A DNA stretch of 64,000 nt from Selaginella moellendorffii (Eukaryota; Streptophyta; Lycopodiopsida; Selaginellales; Selaginellaceae). The DNA is taken from contig NW_003314394.1 of NCBI RefSeq assembly GCF_000143415.4, forward strand, positions 178,071-242,070. Direction: 5' to 3'. Within the stretch, counting starts at the first letter, position 1. The number at the start of each line of letters is the position of its first letter. The translations under genes and the position numbers were made by a program. Positions 55,018 to 64,000 of this stretch are shown here, piece by piece. Below the pieces are notes generated by a model, which saw only the letters and a program-made list of their open reading frames with translations, had not been told where the DNA came from and ran no database searches.

Positions 55018-56410
55018 ATGGCTATGGTTATAGTGTCTGTTATCGCAGCGTTGATCTCTCTCGAATTCACGGACGCTGGATCATCATCGTCCTGGGAACT
55101 GGGAGGATTCACGGAAAAAATCCCTGCCATCTTCCAGTTTGGGGACTCCCTCTCCGATACTGGAAACTCTCTCATCGCATTTCCACAAGCTTACAAGCGT
55201 CTCAACACATCGCCCTATGGCGAGACCTTCTTCCATGGCCCCTCGGGGAGGGAGTGTGATGGACGCCTCATTGTCGATTTCTTGGGTGAGAATGGTGGCC
55301 TCTTTCTCTCTTTTGGATCATCTCTTCTTGTTCTTTGTGTGTGATTAAGCTTCCAGCTATGGATTGCCGCTGCTGGAACCCTACTTGCGTCGATTCAAGG
55401 GGCAGGATTGGCGGCATGGGGTGAGCTTCGCGGCATGCGGCGCCTCCGCGCTAGGCCGCTCCTTCTTCCACGATCACAACATCTCGATCGGGGCGACATT
55501 CCAGCTCGATATCCAGCTCCAGTGGTTCCGGGAATTCAAGAATGTCTCGGCGATGCGCTCCTCGAATCGAGGTAACCGTCGATTAGATCAGAGGATACAA
55601 TCAAGAATTTCGTGAGATAATTGCAATCCAGGTCGAAGAACGCACCCCTCTGCGGATGATTTCTCCCAGGCGCTCTACATCGTCGGCGAGATTGGTGGTA
55701 ACGACTATGGAGACATGATGAGCACTATGGATTACTCTCAAATGCTCCAATTCGTACCGATGGTCGTCCAAACCATCCGGGATTTCATCCAGGCAAGGAT
55801 GAACTTTCCCAATCCTTTCGTTTCTTTGTTTGATCAATGTCACAGGATCTCTACAATTTGGGGGCGCGCAAGTTCCTGGTGATCAACATTCCACGCCAGG
55901 GATGCAATCCCTCCGTCATCCTCTCGCGCCGCCCAAGCGATCGACTGGACGATTTTGGCTGCGTCGCGGATTTTAATGCGCTCAATTCTCATCACAATTC
56001 GCTGCTCCGGATCGCAGTGGACAATCTCCGGGAACGCCTTGCGGGAGCATCGATCGCGCTCGCGGATTTCTATGGCGTAACTGGAGACGTCCTGCGAAAT
56101 CCCCAAGAATATGGTAAAAAGCAACTCTTTTTTACTGCACCATGAAGGTAAAAATTGGTCTCGCGCAGGGTTTACTGAGACGAGTAAACCGTGCTGTGGC
56201 TCGCCATGGCAAAACTGGATCGTCGATTGCGTGGACGGACTGATGATCAACGGTGCGCTGACCATGGGTCAGACATGTGCTGACCCGTCAACGCATCTGT
56301 ATTGGAATGGATTGCACTTCACGGAACACCTCTACCAGGTTGCGGCTAACGCATTTCTCAAGGGACAATACATAAGTGTATCCAAAATGGGGGATAATGT
56401 TAAATTGTGA
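55018..56410 (+). CDS. GDSL esterase/lipase, cluster gene 1
   Basis: Five exons give 386 residues: 55018-55285, 55350-55571, 55632-55792, 55846-56113 and 56169-56410. A signal peptide spans residues 1-21. Block I is FQFGDSLSDTGNS (nucleophile Ser). Block II is SFAACGASA. Block III is GEIGGNDYG (oxyanion Gly and Asn). Block V reads LYWNGLHFTEHLY, with the usual Asp of WDxxH replaced by Asn and His kept. Intron 3 uses a GC donor (CAG|gcaagg), as in the paralogue at 58073. The start at 55018 was chosen because the signal peptide begins there, although the frame is open further upstream. A secreted ester hydrolase is likely; the substrate is unknown. Confidence 0.9.
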
Positions 56411-58072
56411 TGAAAGATATTTTTTAAATCAATTTGATAAAGGCTTGCCATCTACCGCTCCTGAGATAAAAATCAAACATTTCAATCAACAAATTCAGTT
56501 CTATACAAGACTTTTGAGATGGCAATAAAGCTAGGAGGGGAGAGATAGGTGTCATCTATCTATCTATCTATTTATATGTTGTTTACAGTCTTGTAGTGCT
56601 CATAGAGAAGCATAAGACTTTATGAATGCAATGCAATTGAAAAACTTTAAAATTGGTGGTGGATGTTTTCTGGATTAAATAATCATTCATGTTTACATCC
56701 CTAATAACCATAAAAATGACCAGATTCAAGTATGCCATCTATTATTTTATCTTTAAGATCGTCATAGGCTTTACTAAGATATTTAAACGAGGGAGCCTAG
56801 AACCTGTTATTTCTAATTCATGGACAATAGTTTTAAAATCTTTTGGCCTCATACTTCATGCCGGGTGCCATGAGACCTTGTAAACAGTATATGAATGAAA
56901 GATTCAATTCCAAAACATTGTTTAAATACAAGATTAGTAAGAAATAATCAATTCATTATTAGTGGAAGGTTTTATTATGATTATTAAACTTTGATCCGAT
57001 GTGTCAGCCATTCCCAGCTAGGATCCCATGCCACATCAGCCTTGTAATTCAAAATTCAACTTTGTAAATATATGACATCATCCCAAGTACGAAGAGTCAA
57101 TCATCGATAATAAACATGGAAGAGCACACGGTTTGTTAGGGCAGTGGTCTTCTAATAACAAGCTAAACAGATTTAACTAGTGAGAATGATTTGCACCTTG
57201 GGTGAGAAAGGTGATTGGTGGAGTTCCTTGTAAAGAGAATCCAATGAGCAACATTGTGAGATTAAGGGCTTGAAGAAAGCAATATGACCACAAAGAGTAA
57301 CGAGAATTGTTTTAAGAAAAAATAAAATTCTACAGTGTTACATAAACATGGATATTGATGTGATCAAACCTGGCTAGGAGTCTCAGTTCCTAGTGCAGAG
57401 CTGGATTTAGATCCATGAATAGGTTCTTGTTTGGTACTGAGAAAACATTTTATGGTTTTTCTTTAAATGATACCATCCTTAGATGGAGTTTTTTGCCATG
57501 TATTCACATATTTGTCTAGAACTTCCAAAGGTGGAGATTGGTCCTCAGGCATTTTAATGTGTCCCCTGGAAAGTTAGTGGATTTCTTCTATTGTATGTTT
57601 GCTAAGATCTGGACCTTATGAACTTGCATCTTGGCACCCACATTGTTTCATGCTGCTTATTGGGCTTCATCGTATTACCCATGTTAGGTAATATCTGGTC
57701 CATGAAGATTACAGCATGGAGCAGCAAATAGATCGTGATTCCTACATACGACATGAAAGTACAGCACAACAATGTCAAATAGCTCGTTGTAAACACGTTG
57801 ATTGATTGACTGCATTCCTAATGGATGTACAAGGACTTGCGTACTGGACCTTATCCTAGCCAATGAGAGCTTGACCAGTAGATAGATAAAAAGCTAAAGT
57901 TCACAATGTACTAAATGGTAAAAATACTTTAGAGTATTTAAACAAATTCAGTTTGGATAAATTCTAAGCTATGCCCATATTGGTGGTTTCTTGTTGGCTG
58001 TTTTAAAGAAGCAAGAGTCTAAAGATTGGTCCTCATTCCTTCCAAGGATATATTCCTTCCAGTCTGACGCCA
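56411..58072. other. Intergenic within the GDSL cluster
   Basis: A CTAT microsatellite lies at about 56553-56575. 'gcttgaccagtagatagat' at 57869-57887 equals the extreme 3' end of the next GDSL gene (59541-59559), so it is a dead remnant of another copy. The rest holds nothing recognised. Confidence 0.5.
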
Positions 58073-59554
58073 ATGCGATCAATGGGATCAATGGTAGCAG
58101 CAGCTCTTTTCCTCGTTTTCTTTCTCAAATTTGCAGCAGCTGGAGCCGCGCGCTCTCCCTGGGCGCTGGGAGGCATCAAACAAGTCCCAACGATCTTCCA
58201 GTTTGGAGATTCCCTCTCCGACGCTGGCAACTCCCTCATCGCATTCCCACATACTTACAAGCGCCTCAACACGTCGCCCTATGGCGAGACCTTCTTCCAT
58301 CATCCCGCGGGGAGAGAGAGTGACGGGCGCCTCATTGTCGATTTCTTGGGTGAGAGCTCGAATCTATTTTATCCTGGGAACAGTGTCTCGATTTTCTTTG
58401 CCGCGATCTTTGTCTGATTCTTTGATTCTTGGGTTATAGCTGAAGGCTATGGATTGCCGCTGCTAGATCCATACTTGCTGCTGTCCAAGGGGAGGAATTG
58501 GCGCCATGGCGTGAATTTTGCGGCGGGAGGAGCCTCGGCGCTTCCCCTTCGATTCTATGACCAACACAACATATCGCTCGCGGGATCACGGCACACATTC
58601 CCGCTCGATATCCAGCTCCGGTGGTTCCAGGATTTCCAGAATGTGTCAATGCTGCGCTCGAATCAAGGTACTCGATCGATCAATCCATTTCGCAAGCGAG
58701 AAATTTCACTCTTTTTCACTCCAGGGAGAAGAACACACCCTTCTCTGCATGATTTCTCCCAGGCCCTGTACATCGTGGGCGAGATCGGTGGAAACGACTA
58801 TGGATTCATGAAGAAGAGTGGCCTGGATTACCCCCAAATGATGGAATTCGTCCCGTTCGTCGTGCAGGCCATCCGGGATCTCATCCAGGCAAGGATGAAC
58901 TTTCCCAATCCTCTGCTTTTGTCAGTTTACTCTCGCGCATTGATGGATCTCTCGATCTCACACTAAATTTCTCCACATGGTGGGCAGAATCTCTACAACT
59001 TGGGCGCGCGCAAGTTCCTGGTGACCAACATCCCGCGCCAGGGATGCAATCCCAGCTTCCTCGTCTCGCGCCGTCCCAGCGATCGCTTGGACGAGCTCGG
59101 CTGCATCGCGGATTTCAACGCGCTCAATGCCCACCACAATTCGCTGCTCCGAGAGGCAGTGGACGATCTCCGCGTCAGCCTAGCCGGAGCGTCGATCGCG
59201 CACGCGGATTTCTACAGCGCGATTGAACCGATCTTGCGAAATCCTCAATCATACGGTAAATTTCCATCTCTGTTTCTACCTTTATCACCTGGTTAAACCG
59301 AGAGTTTACACGCAGGATTTACCGAACCTCGTACGGTATGCTGTGGTACGCCCTGGCTAACGCAGGTCGTTGATTGCGTGGACGGTGGGATGATCAACGG
59401 CATCCTGACGAAGGGCCAGACGTGCGCCGACCCGTCAGTTCACATATACTGGAATGGAGTTCACTTCACGGAACACTTATATAATATTGTCGCAAACGCC
59501 TTTCTCACGGGACAATATGTTGATTTAGTCGCAAACCCAAAGCTTGACCAGTAG
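58073..59554 (+). CDS. GDSL esterase/lipase, cluster gene 2
   Basis: Five exons give 391 residues: 58073-58349, 58440-58667, 58725-58888, 58988-59255 and 59316-59554. It is a close paralogue of the gene at 55018, with the same intron positions and phases. The signal peptide ends near AAAGAARS; methionines at 58082 and 58091 are alternative starts. Block I is FQFGDSLSDAGNS, block II NFAAGGASA, block III GEIGGNDYG, and block V IYWNGVHFTEHLY, again with Asn for Asp. Intron 3 starts CAG|gcaagg, a GC-AG intron. It probably also hydrolyses esters in the apoplast. Confidence 0.9.
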
Positions 59555-60412
59555 ATAGATAGATACAAAGCCAAGAGATTAAAGAAACTTGCGGGATCTA
59601 TACTGCTGGGAAGTTCTTTCGAAAACCAAACACGTCATTGGACTCACGGAAGTGAAGATCTGGAGAATGTATGGCACACAGGACTATAGGGTTTGTCTCC
59701 ATTATGCTAAAACTCATTTTAAAAAATAGAATAGTGGAAAAACAATTTAACAAATGATATTTAATTTTAAGAACACAATATGGAATCTGCTAAAATTTCA
59801 AAGTATATTCATTACTATCATAAATTTGCTCCATCTTTTATAAATAATTGTCAGGAACTTTTCATCATTATTATCAATTTCAACTATTACAAATTAATCA
59901 AGAGCTTCATACCAATGGGAATATGCTAATGAAATTTTTTATTATTTTGAATTGGAGAATTAAATATACTAATTTAAAAGGTTAAGAAGTATTATTATAT
60001 ACAAATAAATAGCTTTAAATAGTTGAGTCTACAAGATAGTGTAATATAGACATTACAAGTATTAATACTATAATAGTGCATTTATTTTTAATAATGTTTA
60101 TATTTTATTGATGTGAAATTTCAAAATTTTTGAGCAACATAATTTCTATAAAATTATTTCTATTTTTAGTAACAGAAAAATGTGTATATATTCATATTAA
60201 ATTATTAGCTATTTAGCTATATATAAATCTACTAAAGTTAATATTTTAACAACTATACATACTAATAACAAATAAACTAAAAATTTTGATTATTGAGTAT
60301 GCAAATATTTATTTACCTTTTACATGTATACAATATTATAGTCATTATTTAGAGTTAAAATATAGTATTCTATTGTAATGATACTTCACTTATAAAAATA
60401 AATTTTTTATAA

Positions 60413-60466
<54 letters not shown>

Positions 60467-61384
60467 ATGTCTTATATTTTCAAAAAAATCAATAATATAG
60501 AACTCAATAAATTAAAAATATTTTTTATTATTTATTTTAAAAAGTAGATATAAATTTTATTAATTTTATTGTAAGAAAAGCTTACATAATCTTGGTTAAC
60601 TTTTTAGTGATATTTATTTTTGTTCAAAAGATTTATCTTTTTTCACAATGAAATTTAATATATTAATCTAAATAATATTAAAAAATATATATTATTTAGT
60701 GGTTAACTTCATTATCAAACCTTATTTGTGTTATTCTTTCATTTTTATTTTTCTAAATTTAAAAAAAAATTATAGAAATTTTCAATTCAATACTTTTAGA
60801 AAATCACACATTTTTCAATGGATAATTCAAATGTACAATTGTACGATTACATTGTTAATTTTGTAAGAAAATTTTCCTATATTATAAGTGTTACTTTTAC
60901 TGAAACATTTGCTTAAAAATCAAGAATTTTTTTCCAATATAAAATTTATGTTTTTTCAATTAAGGATGATTTCTCATTAGATATATACTTTTGATTTATA
61001 TTTATTTTCTTTTAAATTATATAGCAACTGGATAGTTGTATGCTAAAGTAGTATAAAAAAGTGGTAATAAGTGATTAAAATTTTAAAATTGTATTAAAAT
61101 CAACTAATTTTTGGCAAAAAATTCAAATTCTACAACTATTTTGTTCTGAAAATAGATGTGAATATAATAAATTAGTTCATAAAGAAATTTTTATAAAAAG
61201 TTATTACATATTTTCATGGTAATTTCAGCTACTTTTTTTAATCACTTTGATGTACTAATAATCCAAAAAACAATTGAAAACGATTCACTGCCAAAAAGAA
61301 TATGCTAGACTAATTAAAGCTTGGTCAGTTTTCCGTTGGCTGTTTTAACAAAGCCGCTAGTCACAGAATATTCATTGCTCACAT
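59555..61384. other. Extremely AT-rich spacer with AT microsatellite
   Basis: An (AT)n run lies at about 60417-60464. The surrounding 1.6 kb is close to pure A/T with no open frame above about 40 codons and no matched repeat. Confidence 0.6.
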
Positions 61385-62017
61385 TCTCCCTGGCTCCACA
61401 TACTTACAAGCGCCTCTATGGCGAGACCTTCTTCCATCATCCCGCAGGGAGAGACAGGACGCCATGATCTTTTTGTCTCATTCTTCTTTGATTCTAGGGT
61501 CATAGCGGAGGGCTATGGATTGCCGCTGCTAGATCCATTCTTGCTGCTGTCCAAGTCCAAGGAGCGGAATTTCATCCAAGCAAGGATGACTTCGTGTCAA
61601 TTCTCGCTTTTGTTTATTTTCGTGTGATTGATTGATCGATCTCACCCACACATGGTGCAACTTGGGCGCTTAAAATCCTGGTGATTAACATCCCTAGCCA
61701 GGGATGCAATCCCAGTGGCCACCATAATTCGCTATGGCAGTGGACGATCTCCGCGACAGCCTGGCCGGAGCATCGATCGCATACAGGGATTTCTACAGCG
61801 CGATTTACCCGATCTTGCGAAATCTAACCTTCAACCTGGTTAAGAACGCAACGTTACCCCCTGGCGAACACAGGTTGTTGATTGCGTGGACGGTGATGAT
61901 CAACGGCATCATGACGAAGGGCCACACTTCACGGAACACTTCTATCATATTGTCGCAAACGTCTTTCTCACGGGACAATATGTTGATCTAGTCGCAGACC
62001 CAAAGCTTGACCAGTAG
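61385..62017 (+). pseudogene. GDSL pseudogene of the cluster
   Basis: Fragments run collinear with the gene at 58073. They cover part of exon 1 after block I (61398-61445), exon 2 start (61501-61560), a jump to the end of exon 3 with its former GC donor mutated to 'ccaagcaagg' (61570-61590), exon 4 pieces (61653-61830) and exon 5 pieces to 'cttgaccagtag' (61850-62017). The signal peptide, block I with the nucleophile Ser, and block III are deleted. Confidence 0.9.
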
Positions 62018-62138
62018 GTAGATAGAAATCACCCTACAAAGCCAAACTCGCGTGCTCCATACTTCAGAAGTTTCAAATGGACTTTGATAAATCCTACGGT
62101 CACAATTCAAATGGTTTTAGGGCTTATGGTGGTCTAGA

Positions 62139-63791
62139 ATGACCGATTTGGCGGTAGGGCTGGAATCCACCAGGATTGGGACGAAGGACAGGGTTTTTGA
62201 TTCTCCTAGCGACAGAGCCAAGGCGAAATTTGCAGCGCTGCTTCGTCAATGCAAAAGCCTGGCGCAGGTATGCGCAATTCACGATGAAACTGCTCGAGAG
62301 GGGCGAGATCGCGGGACTTTTGTGGGGAACATCCTTGTCCAAATGTATGGGAAGTACTGTGATCTTGAGAATGCGCGTGAGGTGTTTGAGAGGATCAACT
62401 GGAAGAACGTTTTTTCATGGACTATGATCATTGGTGCGTATGCCCAAAACGGGCATCCGCGGGAGGCGATGCGAATGTACCGCGAGATGTGCCAGCGCGG
62501 GATGAGGGCGGACAAGGTCGCGTTCCTCGGGATCCTTGGCGCGAGCGGACAATTGGGCGATCTCGCGCAGGCGATTGCGATCCGCGATGCCGTCACTGCC
62601 ACCGGGCTCGACTCCGACGTTGTCATCGCCAATGCGGTGATCGACATGCTGGGCAAGTGCCGCAGCGCGGAGCTTGCCAGAGAGTACTTCGATTCGATCG
62701 AGTGGAAGGACGTGATCTCCTGGAACTCGATGATGGGCGCCTATATCCAGCTCGGCCAGCCGGATCGAGCGCTCGAGCTCTACGATCAGATGGCTCTCAA
62801 ACCAGACGATGCTACGTTTGTGGCGGCATTGGGAGCCTGCGCGCTGCTCGAGCTCCTCGATAGAGGGAGGGCGGTGTACGAGCGGGCTGTACGGCACGGG
62901 TACCGCTCGCATTTGCTGGTGGCCACCGCGGCCGTGAATATGTACGGCAAGTGCGGGCGCTGTGCCGAGGAGGGACGTACGGCATTTGATGCCATTGGGC
63001 ACGACAAAGATACCATTTGCTGGACAAACATGATCTCCGCATATGCCCAGTACGGGCATCCGCGGGAGGCCATGCGTTTGCTGTGGAGAATGGAGCAGGA
63101 AGGGTTTAAGCCAAACCTTGCCACCTTTGTTGCCCTAGTTGAGGCGTGTTCTCAGCTTGGAGCCCTTGAGATAGGACGGATGATCTACGCGCGTGTCGTT
63201 GCGAGCCGGCTTGATTCAGATCCAATCCTCGGGACCGGAATCCTACACATGTATGCAAAGTTTGGGAACGTAGCGGAGGCTGCGAATGTTTTCGAGAAGC
63301 TCAGTCGCAATGGAGACATTATAACCTGGAATTGCATGCTCATGGCTCACGCGCAACACGGATCCGGCATGGAAGTGTTGAGGCTGTACAAGGAAATGGT
63401 GGTGCAGGGTTTGCAGCCTAGCGATATCACCTTTGTGGCCATCTTGTGTGCTTGCAGCCACCTCGGGGCGTGGGAGAAGGGGCACGAACACTTTCGTTTC
63501 ATGAAATGGGACTTCGGGATAGATCCCACCGCAGAGCACTTTGGCTGCGTGGTTGATCTCTTGGGAAGATCCGGGAGAGTGAGAGATGCCGAGAGTTTGA
63601 TCGAGAGCATGCCCGTGTACCCGGGAAGCGTTGTGTGGAAGGTCTTGCTCAGCGCTTGCAAACTCCACGGCAATGTGGAGCTCGCCGCAAAGGCTGGCGC
63701 TCTCGCGTCGGAGCTGGAACCCTACGATCACTGCACGTATGTCATGCTCTCAAACGTTTTCTCCGCGAGGGAAGCAAGTCTAAACACGTAA
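62139..63791 (+). CDS. PLS-class pentatricopeptide repeat protein, E-type
   Basis: One exon encodes 550 residues. About 12 PPR motifs start near residue 30: LLRQCKSLAQVCAIHDE, GNILVQMYGKYCDLENAREVF, SWTMIIGAYAQNG and AEHFGCVVDLLGRSGRV. It ends in an E-like segment (VVWKVLLSACKLHGN, then TYVMLSNVFSARE) and stops there, at the same place as the PPR gene at 50976. No DYW domain follows. Organelle RNA binding, probably for editing, is expected from the class. The N-terminus has no obvious transit peptide. The gene interrupts the GDSL cluster. Confidence 0.87.
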   Translation: MTDLAVGLESTRIGTKDRVFDSPSDRAKAKFAALLRQCKSLAQVCAIHDETAREGRDRGTFVGNILVQMYGKYCDLENAREVFERINWKNVFSWTMIIGAYAQNGHPREAMRMYREMCQRGMRADKVAFLGILGASGQLGDLAQAIAIRDAVTATGLDSDVVIANAVIDMLGKCRSAELAREYFDSIEWKDVISWNSMMGAYIQLGQPDRALELYDQMALKPDDATFVAALGACALLELLDRGRAVYERAVRHGYRSHLLVATAAVNMYGKCGRCAEEGRTAFDAIGHDKDTICWTNMISAYAQYGHPREAMRLLWRMEQEGFKPNLATFVALVEACSQLGALEIGRMIYARVVASRLDSDPILGTGILHMYAKFGNVAEAANVFEKLSRNGDIITWNCMLMAHAQHGSGMEVLRLYKEMVVQGLQPSDITFVAILCACSHLGAWEKGHEHFRFMKWDFGIDPTAEHFGCVVDLLGRSGRVRDAESLIESMPVYPGSVVWKVLLSACKLHGNVELAAKAGALASELEPYDHCTYVMLSNVFSAREASLNT

Positions 63792-63849
63792 AAACCGTAT
63801 TTCTACGATCCGTAATAGAGGATATTCTTTTCCCTCTTTCTTGCCCCCA

Positions 63850-64000
63850 ATGTCGCTCTTCTTGCTGCTCGTGGTGATTTTGTGCGCGATCCAATTCCAT
63901 CTCGGGGTTCTATGCGATCACCGGGTTGTGTTCCAATTTGGCGATTCGCTCTCCGACGCGGGCAATTCACTCCTCGCGTTCCCGGGCTTGAATGGATCGG
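63850..64000 (+). CDS. GDSL esterase/lipase, 5' end only
   Basis: A start codon at 63850 opens a signal peptide (SLFLLLVVILCAIQFHLGV) followed by VVFQFGDSLSDAGNSLLAFP, the GDSL block I. The gene runs off the window end. It is closely related to the cluster genes at 55018 and 58073. Confidence 0.88.
   Translation, partial: MSLFLLLVVILCAIQFHLGVLCDHRVVFQFGDSLSDAGNSLLAFPGLNGS

Noticed and set aside
60417-60464. Possible origin or matrix-attachment element at the AT run
   Set aside because: A simple AT microsatellite in an AT-rich spacer; nothing in the sequence supports a specific function.
62415-63059. Minus-strand frame of 214 codons over the PPR gene
   Set aside because: Shadow of the PPR coding strand.

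Overview
The window looks like nuclear DNA of a land plant with very compact genes. The genes are split by many introns of about 45-75 bp and include PLS-class pentatricopeptide (PPR) proteins, GDSL lipases, a nuclear-encoded plastid ribosomal protein, a GH1 beta-glucosidase and an ADNT1-like mitochondrial carrier. Tiny introns, gene-dense GC-richer islands and AT-rich repeat blocks fit a lycophyte such as Selaginella; that species call is inference. All gene models below were spliced by hand using GT-AG (or GC-AG) borders, frame continuity and family resemblance.

Layout: (1) About 1-11,800 is AT-rich and repeat-filled. It holds copies of an LTR-like repeat family, other dispersed repeats, a minisatellite, decayed coding scraps on the minus strand, two dead fragments of a lectin-like gene and a remnant of a mevalonate-pathway gene. 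(2) 12,000-17,750 is a small gene island: two weak hypothetical loci, a PIRL-type leucine-rich-repeat gene (+) and a bromodomain-associated histone-fold gene (-), which converge. (3) 17,750-30,840 is a second repeat block that surrounds one intact, intronless, AT-rich gene for a secreted protein with a bulb-lectin C-terminus. It also contains a MITE-like insertion with identifiable empty sites, a 49-bp minisatellite next to a retroelement primer-binding site, and an LTR element with no visible gag or pol. (4) 30,840-32,400 is a chimeric duplication: the 3' half of the mevalonate diphosphate decarboxylase gene, a glycine-rich coding scrap and a rearranged piece of an Abraxas-like gene. (5) 32,409-56,410 is gene-dense: a large intronless LRR-Roc-COR GTPase (-), MVD (-) head-to-head with an Abraxas/FAM175-like gene (+), an intronless GDSL esterase (+), plastid uL15 (+), GH1 beta-glucosidase (-) divergent from a small conserved gene (+), DPH2 (+), a mitochondrial adenylate carrier (+), and a PPR gene (+) flanked by two small secreted LRR genes of near-identical exon design (+ and -). 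A GDSL gene follows. (6) 55,018-64,000 is a GDSL cluster: two intact five-exon paralogues, one pseudogene and the start of another gene cut by the window end, with a second PPR gene inside it and an extremely AT-rich spacer at 59,600-61,380.

The genes do not form one pathway. Recognisable roles are isoprenoid synthesis (MVD), diphthamide synthesis (DPH2), plastid translation (uL15c), organelle RNA processing (PPRs), mitochondrial nucleotide import, and wall or secondary metabolism (GH1, GDSL). The most unusual items are the orphan lectin-fusion gene with its decayed relatives, the scrambled MVD/Abraxas duplication, the LRR-Roc-COR gene, GC-AG introns conserved between GDSL paralogues, and catalytic-residue changes in the GDSL proteins.
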